Source: Takashimella koratensis
Taxonomy: Eukaryota > Basidiomycota > Tremellomycetes > Trichosporonales > Tetragoniomycetaceae
DNA: 64,000 nt
Direction: 5' to 3'
Assembly: GCA_003116875.1 (NCBI GenBank)
Contig: BCKT01000006.1
Coordinates: 1,086,396-1,150,395 of the forward strand
Part shown: positions 41,108 through 51,081 of the stretch, one piece after another
Layout: each line of letters starts with the position of its first letter
How positions within the stretch are numbered: position 1 is the stretch's first letter
Translations under genes and position numbers: made by a program
The notes under the pieces: generated by a model
What the model saw: only the letters and a program-made list of their open reading frames with translations
Told to the model about the DNA's origin: nothing
Database searches by the model: none

Positions 41108-43416
41108 ATGGCCTTCTCCAACAAGGTTCGCCACTACCTCGGCCTTGACGAGGAAGTCCCGGCCTCGGTCTCTGTCAAGGACTTCTTCAACAAGAATAAG
41201 CAAGGCGTCAAGCCGTTCGTCAAGGAGTATGCTACCAGCTTGTTCCCGATCGCACAATGGCTTCCCCGGTACAACCTCACCTGGCTCGCGGGTGACCTGA
41301 TTGCGTGAGTAACATAACATCGTACCCGCTAACATTCAGCGGCATCACCGTCGGTATGGTTCTCGTCCCGCAGTCCCTCTCCTACGCCAAACTCGCCAAC
41401 CTCAGCCCCGAGTATGGTCTCTACTCGTCATTCATCGGTGTCCTCACCTACGCCCTCTTTGCCACCTCCAAGGATGTCTCCATCGGTCCGGTCGCTGTCA
41501 TGTCCACTGTTACTGGTAACATTGTCACCTCTGTCATGGCTTCGCACAAGAACTTTACCGCTCCCGAGATCGCGACCTGCCTCGCATTCATCTGCGGTTT
41601 CATTGTCCTTGCTATTGGTCTCCTTCGTATCGGCTGGATCATCGAGTTCATCCCTCAGCCTGCCGTCTCGGGTTTCATGACCGGTAGTGCGCTCAACATT
41701 GCCGCTGGCCAGTTCCCCGGTATTTTCGGCACGTCCAAGTTGTTCAACACAAAGGCGGCTACCTACGAGGTGATTATCAATACACTCAAGTATCTCCCGT
41801 CCTCCAACCTTGACGCGGCGTTTGGTGTTTCCGCCCTCGCCATGCTTTACATCATCAAGTGGGGTTGCGACTATGGACAGAAGAAGAACCCTCGCCGCGC
41901 CAGGTTCTTCTTCTTCGCCCAGGCGTTCCGACACGCATTTGTCATCATCCTCTTCACCATCATCTCGTGGCGTATCAACATCAACCAGAAGACGGCGCGG
42001 ATCCTCCTCGTTGGGACCGTCCCATCCGGCCTCCAGCACGTTGGCCAACCCACCGTCACCACCGAGTTGCTCTCCGCCCTCGCCCCGAACCTCCCGATCG
42101 CCACCATTGTCCTCCTCCTCGAGCACATTTCCATTTCCAAGTCGTTCGGTCGTATCAACGGGTACAAGATCAACCCCAACCAGGAGCTCGTCGCTATCGG
42201 CGTCAACAACGTCGTTGGCTCGTGCTTCTCCGCTTACCCTTCCACCGGGTCCTTCTCCCGATCGGCGCTCAAGTCCAAGTCGGGCGTTCGCACCCCACTC
42301 GCTGGTGTTCCGACCGGTGTCGTCGTCATCGTCGCTCTCTACGCTGTCGCCCCGGCATTCTATTGGATCCCCAACGCCGCTCTCTCCGCTCTCATCATCC
42401 ACGCCGTCGCTGACCTCGTCGCTTCCCCCAAGCAAGGCCTCGCTTTCTGGCGCGTCTCCCCGCTCGAGTACATTATCTTTGTCGGTGCCGTTCTCTGGTC
42501 CGTCTTCTACACCATCGAATCCGGTATCTACTGGTCGCTTGCCACTTCCGTCGTCCTCTTGCTCTTCCGCATCGCCCGTCCCAAGGGTCACTTCCTCGGC
42601 CGCGTTCGTATTCGCCCTGACGACGCCGAGAATGAGCAGGCTATCCGCGACGTTTTTGTGCCCCTTCACGAGAGCGATGGCGTCACCAACCGTGACATTC
42701 AAGTCGAGGCTCCTCCCCCCGGTGTCATCATCTACCGCTTCGAAGAGTCCTTCCTCTACCCTAACGCTTCTTACATCAACGACCGCCTCGTCAACCATGC
42801 CAAGGAAGTCACTCGTCGCGGTAAAGACTACACCAACATCTCTGCCGGTGACAGACCATGGAACGACCCTGGACCCAAGCCCTCTGAGGAAGCTGCGCTT
42901 CGCGAGCTCGAGGCCTCCAAACCTCTTCTCCGCGCTGTCATCCTCGATTTCTCCGCCGTCGCCAACATTGACACTACCGGTGTTCAAAACCTTATCGACA
43001 CTCAAAAGGGCGTCGAGAAATGGGCAGATGCTCCGGTCGACTTCCACTTTACCGGTATCCTATCTCCCTGGATCCGACGCGCGCTTATCGCTGGTGGCTT
43101 TGGACGTGGCGGTGGGAACGGACCCGCACTAGAGGTCGCACCTGTTGTTCGATTCCACGGTCACTCGGGGAACGCCGACCCGGCTCACCAGCCTGAGATT
43201 GGGCCTGTCGAGGTCAGCAGCTCGCCGTCGTCATCGGTTGACGCCGAGGAGAAAGGTATCGATTCGGCAAACACCTCGGTGCTTGAACCTGAGCGCGACC
43301 TCCCTGCTCGCGGCAGCGTTACCTCGTTGCCACTCCTCGACCGCGCGACCCCAAACTTCCACTTTGACGTCGCCGATGCTCTCCACTACATCGAGTCGAA
43401 CCGGAGAAGGCGTTGA
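41108..43416 (+). CDS. SulP-family sulfate permease with STAS domain
   Basis: Plasma-membrane sulfate/proton symporter feeding sulfur assimilation. Two exons (41108-41304, 41340-43416) give 757 aa, the usual length of fungal Sul1/Sul2 and Cys14-type permeases; the single intron is 35 nt. The N-terminal cytosolic region ends at WLPRYNLTWLAGDLIA, followed by the SulP signature GITVGMVLVPQSLSYAKLANLSPEYGLYSS, the DVSIGPVAVMS segment and some ten to twelve hydrophobic helices up to about residue 500. The C-terminal STAS domain (about 540-690) contains VIIYRFEESFLYPNASY and AVILDFSAVANIDTTGVQNL. The last 100 residues are polar and vary in the family. Which of the sulfate-permease paralogues it is cannot be told. 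Confidence 0.95.
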
Positions 43417-44003
43417 GCGAAGACTGTAACATCATATGTACAAGTAGAATAAAAGTTGTTGGTCAACAACAAAGCAGACAGAGAGTGAAAGTGACTGTCG
43501 TCCGTGCTTGTTTTTGGGCTACCAGGGGCTCTGGCAAATCGCAAGCTGTAGAAGATGAATAATGCATAATATCACGATCAAAGGGGCCAGAGAATCTTGG
43601 AGATATGATTGGGTATCATCGAGAAAGCAACTAGAGACCTGCCGGGGTGGGGGCATGGGGCAACCTGCCACCATCTCGCCACCGACGATTGAAGCTTCTA
43701 CAAGACACACACATAATTACTAGAACGCAGTACTTACAGACCCACTCCAACCCCATGTCCGGAGTTTTCCGATGTGGCACTTTACACTTCCGTCTCCGTC
43801 CGTTGATCCGGGCACGTTTTTGGGATTTTTTTCTGTGGGGCTTCGCGTGTTGACTTCTCCATTCTCCTCTCATCCATTTCGACATCTCCACACCACACTC
43901 GTTGAGTCTTTCACACTCAAGAGCTAGACGCTAGACGTTAGACGCTTGTTCCGCTCGTTACCTACTTAATACTCTCCTCCCCTCTACAAATTTATCTGTC
44001 AAA
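43417..44003. other. Spacer between sulfate permease and MLRQ-type gene
   Basis: 587 bp without a supportable gene. Early part: permease 3' end with aataaaagttg near 43448 (polyadenylation-like). Late part: promoter and leader of the small mitochondrial gene, with CT-rich and CAC-rich stretches (43860-43995). Confidence 0.5.
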
Positions 44004-44675
44004 ATGGCTGTGAGTGGCGGATCTTGTCACTTTTGGTCTTCGACCTCTCAGAAGCTTTCTCCACCCTCCCGACGTCTCTCCGACTATAACTAATTATAAA
44101 ACAGACTCGCGCTTTCATGAGGAAGTGGGTCCCCGTCGAGACGTACCCTATCATCGCGTGAGTTTTTGGTCAATCTTGCTTCAAATCTGGACTCTGGAGC
44201 CTTGAAACTAGGTTCTGGGATGAAATCGGGGTCATGGAGCTTTGGGTTCGGCTTGCTTGGACTTTGAGTTGATATATGTCTCCAGCGTCGTTGGCGGTGC
44301 TGTCGTCGGTGCCGGCTGGTACCTCTTCCGCCTCTCGCAGGGCTCTGAGGTTGTCTGGGACCGTCATGGTGACTGGAAGCCTTGGGACAAGGTAAGTGTT
44401 GATCTGTCTGAGATAACATGGTTACTCCATTGAATTGGTTGCTGATGCCTTCTTCCAGATCAAGCAGGACCAGAACGTATGTCGCGATTGAGCAGTGTCC
44501 TTGGGAGTGACAGGCCTTACCTTTTTGCCCGTTGCCCGTTGCCGACGAGAATTCTACTCAAAGAACATTTGAACTGACGAATCCACAGCAAAAGATGCTC
44601 ACTGTCAACCCCGAGTTCTGGGCCAAGCGCAAGGCTGCCTTCGCCGAGAAGGAGCGCCTCGTTGACCAGATCTAA
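44004..44675 (+). CDS. MLRQ/NDUFA4-type small mitochondrial inner-membrane subunit
   Basis: Five exons (44004-44009, 44105-44157, 44286-44391, 44459-44476, 44589-44675) total 270 nt, 89 aa. The first coding exon is only ATGGCT. The protein has a basic start (TRAFMRKWVPVETYPI), one transmembrane helix (VVGGAVVGAGWYLFRL), then the signature SEVVWDRHGDWKPWDK and NPEFWAKRKA. This is the B12D/MLRQ family, whose animal member NDUFA4 was first assigned to complex I and later to cytochrome c oxidase; in either case it acts in the respiratory chain. It is a single-helix subunit without a cleavable presequence. Confidence 0.85.
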
Positions 44676-47296
44676 ACGGATCGATGTCGACCCATCTCCT
44701 GCCCATTTTCGTCCCCGACTCTCAATAGAATCTCAGTAGACTCATTCCCCGGGCGATCCGATGGTCCCCGACACCCCGGGACCCACCGAACTCCCCGCAT
44801 AGATCGTCGTTGCTGTTGAGTTTGTCCGTCATCATCTTTTCATTCGTTCCCTATTTGCGATTCTCGGTTTATCCCTACCTTACCTTGTCCCGCCCTGTTG
44901 TGCCCTCCCGCCATATTCTTGATGCACGCTCGTTATGCTGTATTTTTCGGCGCGGTAAGGGCGTGGTGTTGCTCGACAAGGATTGGCCACTGGGGGTGTC
45001 TGGGCTTTGTCTGACGAAGGGTCGGGTTCGAGCAATGGAAGCGCGTTGCCGTGCAACGAACTTTCTACCCAAACTAGTCCTACATGTGACGCGACAACGG
45101 GACGCGCGACCACGTCTGGACCGCCGCTACGTGAAGCTTCGAGTAAGTGTTCCCGTGAACTAGTTGGCAACACGCAGGTCTTCTGAATAGGACATTTGGG
45201 TCCTGAGCGAAACTGTCCACGGATGGCGTCAACCCAAACCGACGTGGGACTACTGTTCGGGGCGTCGAGGGATTATCGTTTGCAACGGGATAGATCAGAC
45301 CGCCTGATCATTATGAGTCATTCGTCGGGTCTTGCGTCGGTTCTCCTATGACCAAGGGCTAGGCCTTCAATAGATCATCTAGGACCTGATCCACAAAGAC
45401 GCGGTGTGGCCTGTGAGATGTCGCTAGACGGTTGCAGTCAATGCAGATCGTGGGGAGCAAAGTGAATGTTCTGTCACTTAGGTCGGAAGAGGCGATACCC
45501 ACCACGGGCGAGCCCGTCTGGAACGCTGCCAAATCTTGAGACTTCCCGTGCGTTCTTATATGACAACGCTAGGTTGGTCATTGCCAGATCTGGTTCCTGT
45601 TGAATGGACTACCGTTGCCACGAAACGTGTCTAGCGTCATCAGGTGTGATCCCGTGGCTCCATGCGAAGGTTTGCCGCACCCGACTGACCTGGTACCTAG
45701 CTGAAACTGATCTACCGTATCCACGCGCGTAGTAGCGTCAGCGTGACGGTTGTTACTGATGGGAGACCCCGATACATTCGGGACCGTGACAGCAATTGAG
45801 ACCCAGGGTGATGAACAATTGAGGAGCCGTCAAAACTAATGTATCCACCGCGTATCGGCAACAATCAATTGGTGCAATTTACGACCATGGGAATCCGGGA
45901 AATGAGGGGTTGACGCGAACAAGACGCCTTTTAGTGAGGTGTGTCAAGTTTCAGACGGGCGAGGAATCGATTCAACACGGGACTGGGTATGTTTGGAGAA
46001 GTCCCGCGGTGTACAACCCCGCCACAGGCTTGGCATGAGATCCATCTTGCCAGCCCCCCTGGGCGTGACAAAGCACATGTGCTCTCGTCATTGGTATCGA
46101 GCAGATCGGGTGCTGTGCATCACAGCGGTCCGATACAAGCATTGAGGCTGCGGTCATGACTAGAGGATCAACGGGCGTGGTAATAAATTGCAGCTGATGA
46201 GCGCCAGGGACGGACTTGAAAATACGCAAATAGGAGAAAAAGGAAATAAAAATGACTTGTTAGGCAATTTTCCTAATTATCTCCCAAAGCGTGCTGGGAC
46301 ACGCTACCGTGTGCGAGGGCGAGGGGGAAAGCAGCCTCGGAGGACATCGGGGTGGCGCGTGCAGCCTTCTTCCGGAGATTCGGGTCGGCGGCCTCGGTGA
46401 GATGGTTCCATGCTTACACGCGAAGGGGGTCTCCCAATGGACAGGCCGGCAGCTACGCATGCACTCTCGCAGTAACCAGCGGCCCTGGCGCGAGGCGTTG
46501 ATGGTTGTGAGGGGAAGGATGGCCAAGGGGGGGGGGGGGGGGGAAGGGGGCCGGGCGCAAGGGGAATATGCATTCTGCTTCTGGTGCTTCTGGTGCGGGT
46601 CAGAGGGCGCGGCGCAGACGGCAGAGCCAAGACAAGTTGCAAGACAAGGGGCAGGCGAGAGATTGGAGGGGTCGAGGGTCGGATATGTGTCAGAGTGCCA
46701 GGGTCCCATCCAGCGGGCGTCTTGCTTTGGTTCCGGGAAGGGAGGTGTAGGCGTTCCTCCTCCTTTCTGGGTCGACATGTCCTGTTCCATGGCGATCGAC
46801 CAGCGTAGGTTGGCAAGCGGCAGACGCGGTGGAGCATATGGCAGCGGATTGCCCATAACGTTAGGGTTACACCCTGCCTCTACACCACCGAGAACCACGG
46901 CACGGAACGGCGGCAAGCAGGCAAACGGCACGGCGAGTTACGGTAGCTGCTAGTTTTCCCTGGCTGTGGCTTCGACCTGAACTCAGGACGTTTTCCACTG
47001 TGGTTGTCAACAAATCCTCCTCTCTACTCTCGACGCAAACAGACATCTTCACCTCTTCATCTCCCCATCCTCACCTCGCCTCATCCTCACTCATCCCCAT
47101 CTCCATCTCCCCCCCCCCCTCCCCCCCTTCCTCCCTTCATAAACCCACTCCCATCTCGATTCCAGAGCAAAGAACACTCTTCCCCCCACATTCATTCAAA
47201 CGCGACCACACTCATTCAATAGCTAGCTCAAATTCTCCTGTGCCTTCCCTCGCTGCCCTTCGCGTCAACCCCACGACACGACCACACTCGTTCGCC
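44676..47296. other. 2.6-kb gene-free region
   Basis: Largest spacer in the window. No gene, tRNA or recognisable transposon protein could be supported; several 60-85 codon frames occur but none has a motif. A run of 17 G lies at 46527-46543 in a broadly G-rich stretch (46490-46570). From about 47035 to 47296 the sequence becomes extremely pyrimidine-rich with long C runs and CAC repeats, the leader of the subtilisin gene. Confidence 0.5.
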
Positions 47297-50282
47297 ATGA
47301 AGTTCTCCGTCGCAGCCGCTCTTGCGGGCCTGCTCGCGACCCCTTTCGTCTCCGCCTTTGACCTCTCCAGCGTCCAGCGTACCGCCGGCCCTAGGTGAGA
47401 ACTACCATCAAATCATGCACTCACCCACAGCAATGCTATTCCTCTCCGCTACATTGTCGAGTTCGACTCCACCGCGCACCTCTCTGCCGCGGGCCTCTCT
47501 CGACGTGCGGCCACTGTGAGTCTAACCATCATCCATCGCTAATCCCCAGCCCCACGAGGCCGTCTACGCCGAAATCGCAGAGCGAGGCTTGTCCATCACT
47601 AGCTTGATCGACTTCAACTCGAACCTCTTCGTTGGTGCCTCGATCAAGGTCGCCAACGCCGCCGACCTCGAGTCCCTCCTCTCCATCACCGGTGTCATTG
47701 CTGTCCGCCCCGTTCAGCTCATCACTATCGCTGAGGAGCTTGCCCAGGACTTCCTCTCCTGGAAGTCGACCGGCCACACCAGTACTTCCGCCCCTTCCTC
47801 CACCAAGACCTCAAGCCCCACCGGCACCTCGGTTACCGTCGTCACCACCACTGCCTGCTCGACCGGTGCCAACAAGAAGTCGACCTGCACGGCCAAGACT
47901 GTCACCTCTACCCCGTCGCCTACCAGCACCAAGGCTGCTTACCCGACCTCGGGCTGGTCTGTCCTCTCGCAGATCCAGGCCGACCGTGTCCAGGCCAAGG
48001 GCGTTACCGGCAAGGGGATCAAGATCGCCATCGTCGACTCGGGTATCGACTACACCCGTACTCCGCTCGGTGGCTGCTTTGGCACTGGCTGCAAGGTTGC
48101 CGGGGGCTACGACTACGTTGGTGATGACTACACTGGTTCCAACACCCCTCAACCCGACAATGACCCTTACGATGGCTGCTACGGTCACGGTACTTTTGTC
48201 GGTGGTATCATCGGTGCCAACGCCAACGAGTACAACGTCACCGGTGTTGCCCCGGACGCTACCCTCTATGCCTACCGTATCTTCTCTTGCTCGGGCGCGA
48301 CCAGTGACGACATTGCCATGCAGGCGGTCCAGGACGCCTACAACGCTGGTGTCGATGTCATCAACCTTTCGTGGGGAGACATCTCCGCCTGGACCGAGTC
48401 CTTCCTTAGTGTCCTCGCCTCCAGGATCATGGCCGCTGGCACGATGGTCTCCGTCTCGGTCGGTAACGAGGGTCAGATTGGTTCCTTCTACCCCAACACC
48501 CCAGCAGACGGTCTCGGTGTTCTCAGCGTCGGCTCGTCGGACAATGCCATCTTCCCCGTCATGAACGCTGTCGTCAACACCTCCACTTCACTCCTCCCTT
48601 ACTACAGCCTCTTCGCGTTCCCCACCGGTACCTACCCGCTCGTCATGTTCTCCACCACCGGTGCCAATGACGGCTGCACCGTGCCCGCCACCGTCCCCGA
48701 CTACTCGGGCAAGGTCGTCATTGTGACTCGAGGTGCGTGCTCGCTCCTGCAGAAGGCCGAAAACGCCTACGCCACCGGCGCCGTCGGTATTTTCGTCATC
48801 AACACCGACGCCAACACCATCCCTTACTACTACTCGGTTCAGCCCTACAGCTTTGCAGTCATCAACTACAACGACGGCCAGACTCTCGTCTCCCAGATCC
48901 AGGCCGGCCAGAACCCGACGGCCACCTTCTCCTTCGCCCCCGGCACCGTCCCCAACACGTTCACCGCCAACACGACCTCGTACTACTCGTCGATCGGCCC
49001 TACCAACGACCTCTACATGTCCCCCTCGCTCGTCGCCCCGGGTTCGTACATTGTCAGTCTCCTCCCGGCCCCGCTCGGTAACTGGACCATCGACGAGGGA
49101 ACCTCGTTCAGCTCGGCCTTCCTCTCCGGTGCCGCTGCCCTTTACCTCGCTGTCCACCCGAAGACCAGCCCGCAGACCATTCGCGAGGCCTTCCAGTACA
49201 CCTCCACTCAGCTTCCCGTGTCCCTCACCAACAGCCAGCTCGAGTCGGTCGCTGCCCAGGGTGCCGGCAAGCTCCAGCTCTACGATGCCATCTACGGCTC
49301 CACCTTGGTCTCACCGGGCCAGGTCTACCTTAATGACACTGCCTACTTTGCTGGTTCGCAGTCGATCACGATCAAGAACACTGGCTCGTCGATTATCAAG
49401 TACACTGCCTCTCACCTCGCTGCCGGCACTATGCTCGCTTACGCCGCCGGTGTCAACCAGTCCAACGATGAGCCTGTCCCGCAGGCCTCCAACGCCGCCA
49501 CGGTCAAGATCAGCCCCTCGAGCTTCACCGTCTGGCCCGGATTCTCGCAGACCGTTCAGCTCACTTTCACCCCACCGACCGGTCTCAGCGCCCAGCAGGT
49601 CCCCGTCTACTCTGGCTGGATCGCCTTCTCCGGTGGCAGCAGCCCGATCACGGTCCCTTACCTCGGTGTCGCTGCCGCGATGAAGGGTGTCCCCGTTCTC
49701 GACAGCTCGAGCGCCTTTTTCGGCTTCAACGCGCCCGTCATCCTTGACGCTTCTGGCAACGTCCAGTCTGGCTCCGAGACCTACTCGGCTGGCGGTGACA
49801 CCTACCCAACCATCCTCTACCGATTGGTCGGTGGTAGCCCCGCGCTCACGATCGACCTCGTTAGCTCGACCGCCTCGCTCAACTTTACTCCGACCTACAC
49901 GACCAAGCGTTCGCTCGTCCCGCGCGCCACGTCGACTTCGTCCAGCAGCGTGATCAACTGGCTCATCTGCCTCTTTGACCCGAAGAACGCCGTTTGCACA
50001 ACGACCACCAGCACCGGCAAGACCAACACTTTCCAGAGCGTCCCGCTTATCGGCAACATCTACTCGGCGACCTACCTCCCGCGCAACACCGACAACGCCG
50101 ACGGCGCCGGTAACAGCTACGTGACTTACGGTCTCGCTCCTCCCTTCTCCTTCTCCAACGGTACCTCCATCCCCAACGGATCGTACCGCTTCCTCATGCG
50201 TGCGCTCCACATCACCGGTGACGCTACCCAGGAGTCGGACTACGAGTCTTGGCTCTCGCAGCCCTTCACCCTCACCGCTTAG
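47297..50282 (+). CDS. Secreted subtilisin-like serine protease with PA domain
   Basis: Three exons (47297-47394, 47431-47515, 47550-50282) give 971 aa. Signal peptide: MKFSVAAALAGLLATPFVSA. An inhibitor-type propeptide follows (RYIVEFDSTAHLSAAGLSRR onward). Between propeptide and catalytic domain is an unusual Ser/Thr/Pro-rich linker of about 60 residues containing two cysteines. Catalytic triad of family S8: Asp in AIVDSGIDYT (about residue 224), His in YGHGTFVGG (about 274), Ser in EGTSFSSAF (about 580); the oxyanion Asn is in SVSVGNEG. A protease-associated domain is inserted before the Ser (VVIVTRGACSLLQKAENAYATGAVGIFVIN). The C-terminal third looks like Fn3-like beta domains of the C5a-peptidase/minor-extracellular-protease class. 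Ser is followed by Ser-Ala rather than the usual Ser-Pro. Expected to act outside the cell in protein scavenging or wall remodelling. Confidence 0.93.
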
Positions 50283-51081
50283 GTGGTGGTGGTCTAAGAA
50301 CTAAAATATATTAAAAAATTCTTCTACGGACGTTGAGCATGGTAATCCATGTCTCGTAGGTTTCAGGGGTGCATCAAAACGAACATTGGCTCTTCCTATT
50401 ACTTTCATCTTTGGTCTTTCTATCTTTTATACCTTTATACCTATCAGGGATACTGCCGTGAAAGGGATCCGGCATCATGCAGCAGGGACATAACAGTAAT
50501 GGGTGCATTGGGAGACTAGGTAGTTGAGCCCTCAGTAAACTGTCAAAACAGGCCAGTGCTCGGCATAGACCAGCACCCCGAAGGGCGACTAGGGTCTACG
50601 AGCTTGACTCTATATGTGTTGGCAATTCTCATCACAGGGGGAGGAGGGGAGGGGGGTAGGGGGACAGGGGTTAGAAGGGGGGAGGGTTGGGAGGCGGTCG
50701 GGGCAGACGTCAATGTTGAGAGAGGACATGAGTAGATGCTAAAAACCGCCAGAAGCTAACACGGGTGAAGGGGATACTGCTGCATGAGCTCGCCGCGACA
50801 TCCTTGTCTTCGTCTTGGTCCTCGTCCTCGAGCTAGGTGGGGATGAGTCGAAGATGAAGCTGGATGGGGGATGAGGCAACGATCAGAGTGGTTTGACCAA
50901 ACTTGCGAAATTTGTCACGATGCTCAAGTGATAACGGCACTCGGACCGAGCCAGGGAGTATGATTGAAATGCCACGTCACGAACACCGACCACCTCCACC
51001 GGTTACGTTTAATGTTGATTTTTGAGCTTCAGTGATGAGAATTTTTCGTTTGACAGCATCCAACACAGACACAGACTCACC
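50283..51081. other. Spacer with G-rich element
   Basis: No gene. It holds the AT-rich 3' end of the protease (aaaatatattaaaaaattc near 50304), a G-rich segment with at least six runs of three or more G at 50637-50694, and the ESF1 promoter ending in a CACAGACACAGA leader. Confidence 0.5.
50637..50694 (+). other. Potential G-quadruplex segment
   Basis: Plus-strand sequence contains successive runs of 5, 4, 6, 5, 4, 6, 3 and 3 G separated by one to six bases, fulfilling the usual G-quadruplex pattern. Location is in the spacer downstream of the protease and upstream of ESF1. Whether it folds is untested. Confidence 0.6.

Noticed and set aside
41428..43047. 539-codon minus-strand open frame opposite the sulfate permease
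   Set aside because: Antisense shadow of the permease coding sequence; composition is Asp/Glu/Gly-rich in the way expected for reversed Ser/Leu/Val codons.
45370..45580. Roughly 65-codon minus-strand open frame without ATG, briefly considered as a retroelement remnant
   Set aside because: I could not match it to a reverse transcriptase, protease or integrase motif, and frames of this length are expected by chance at this GC content.
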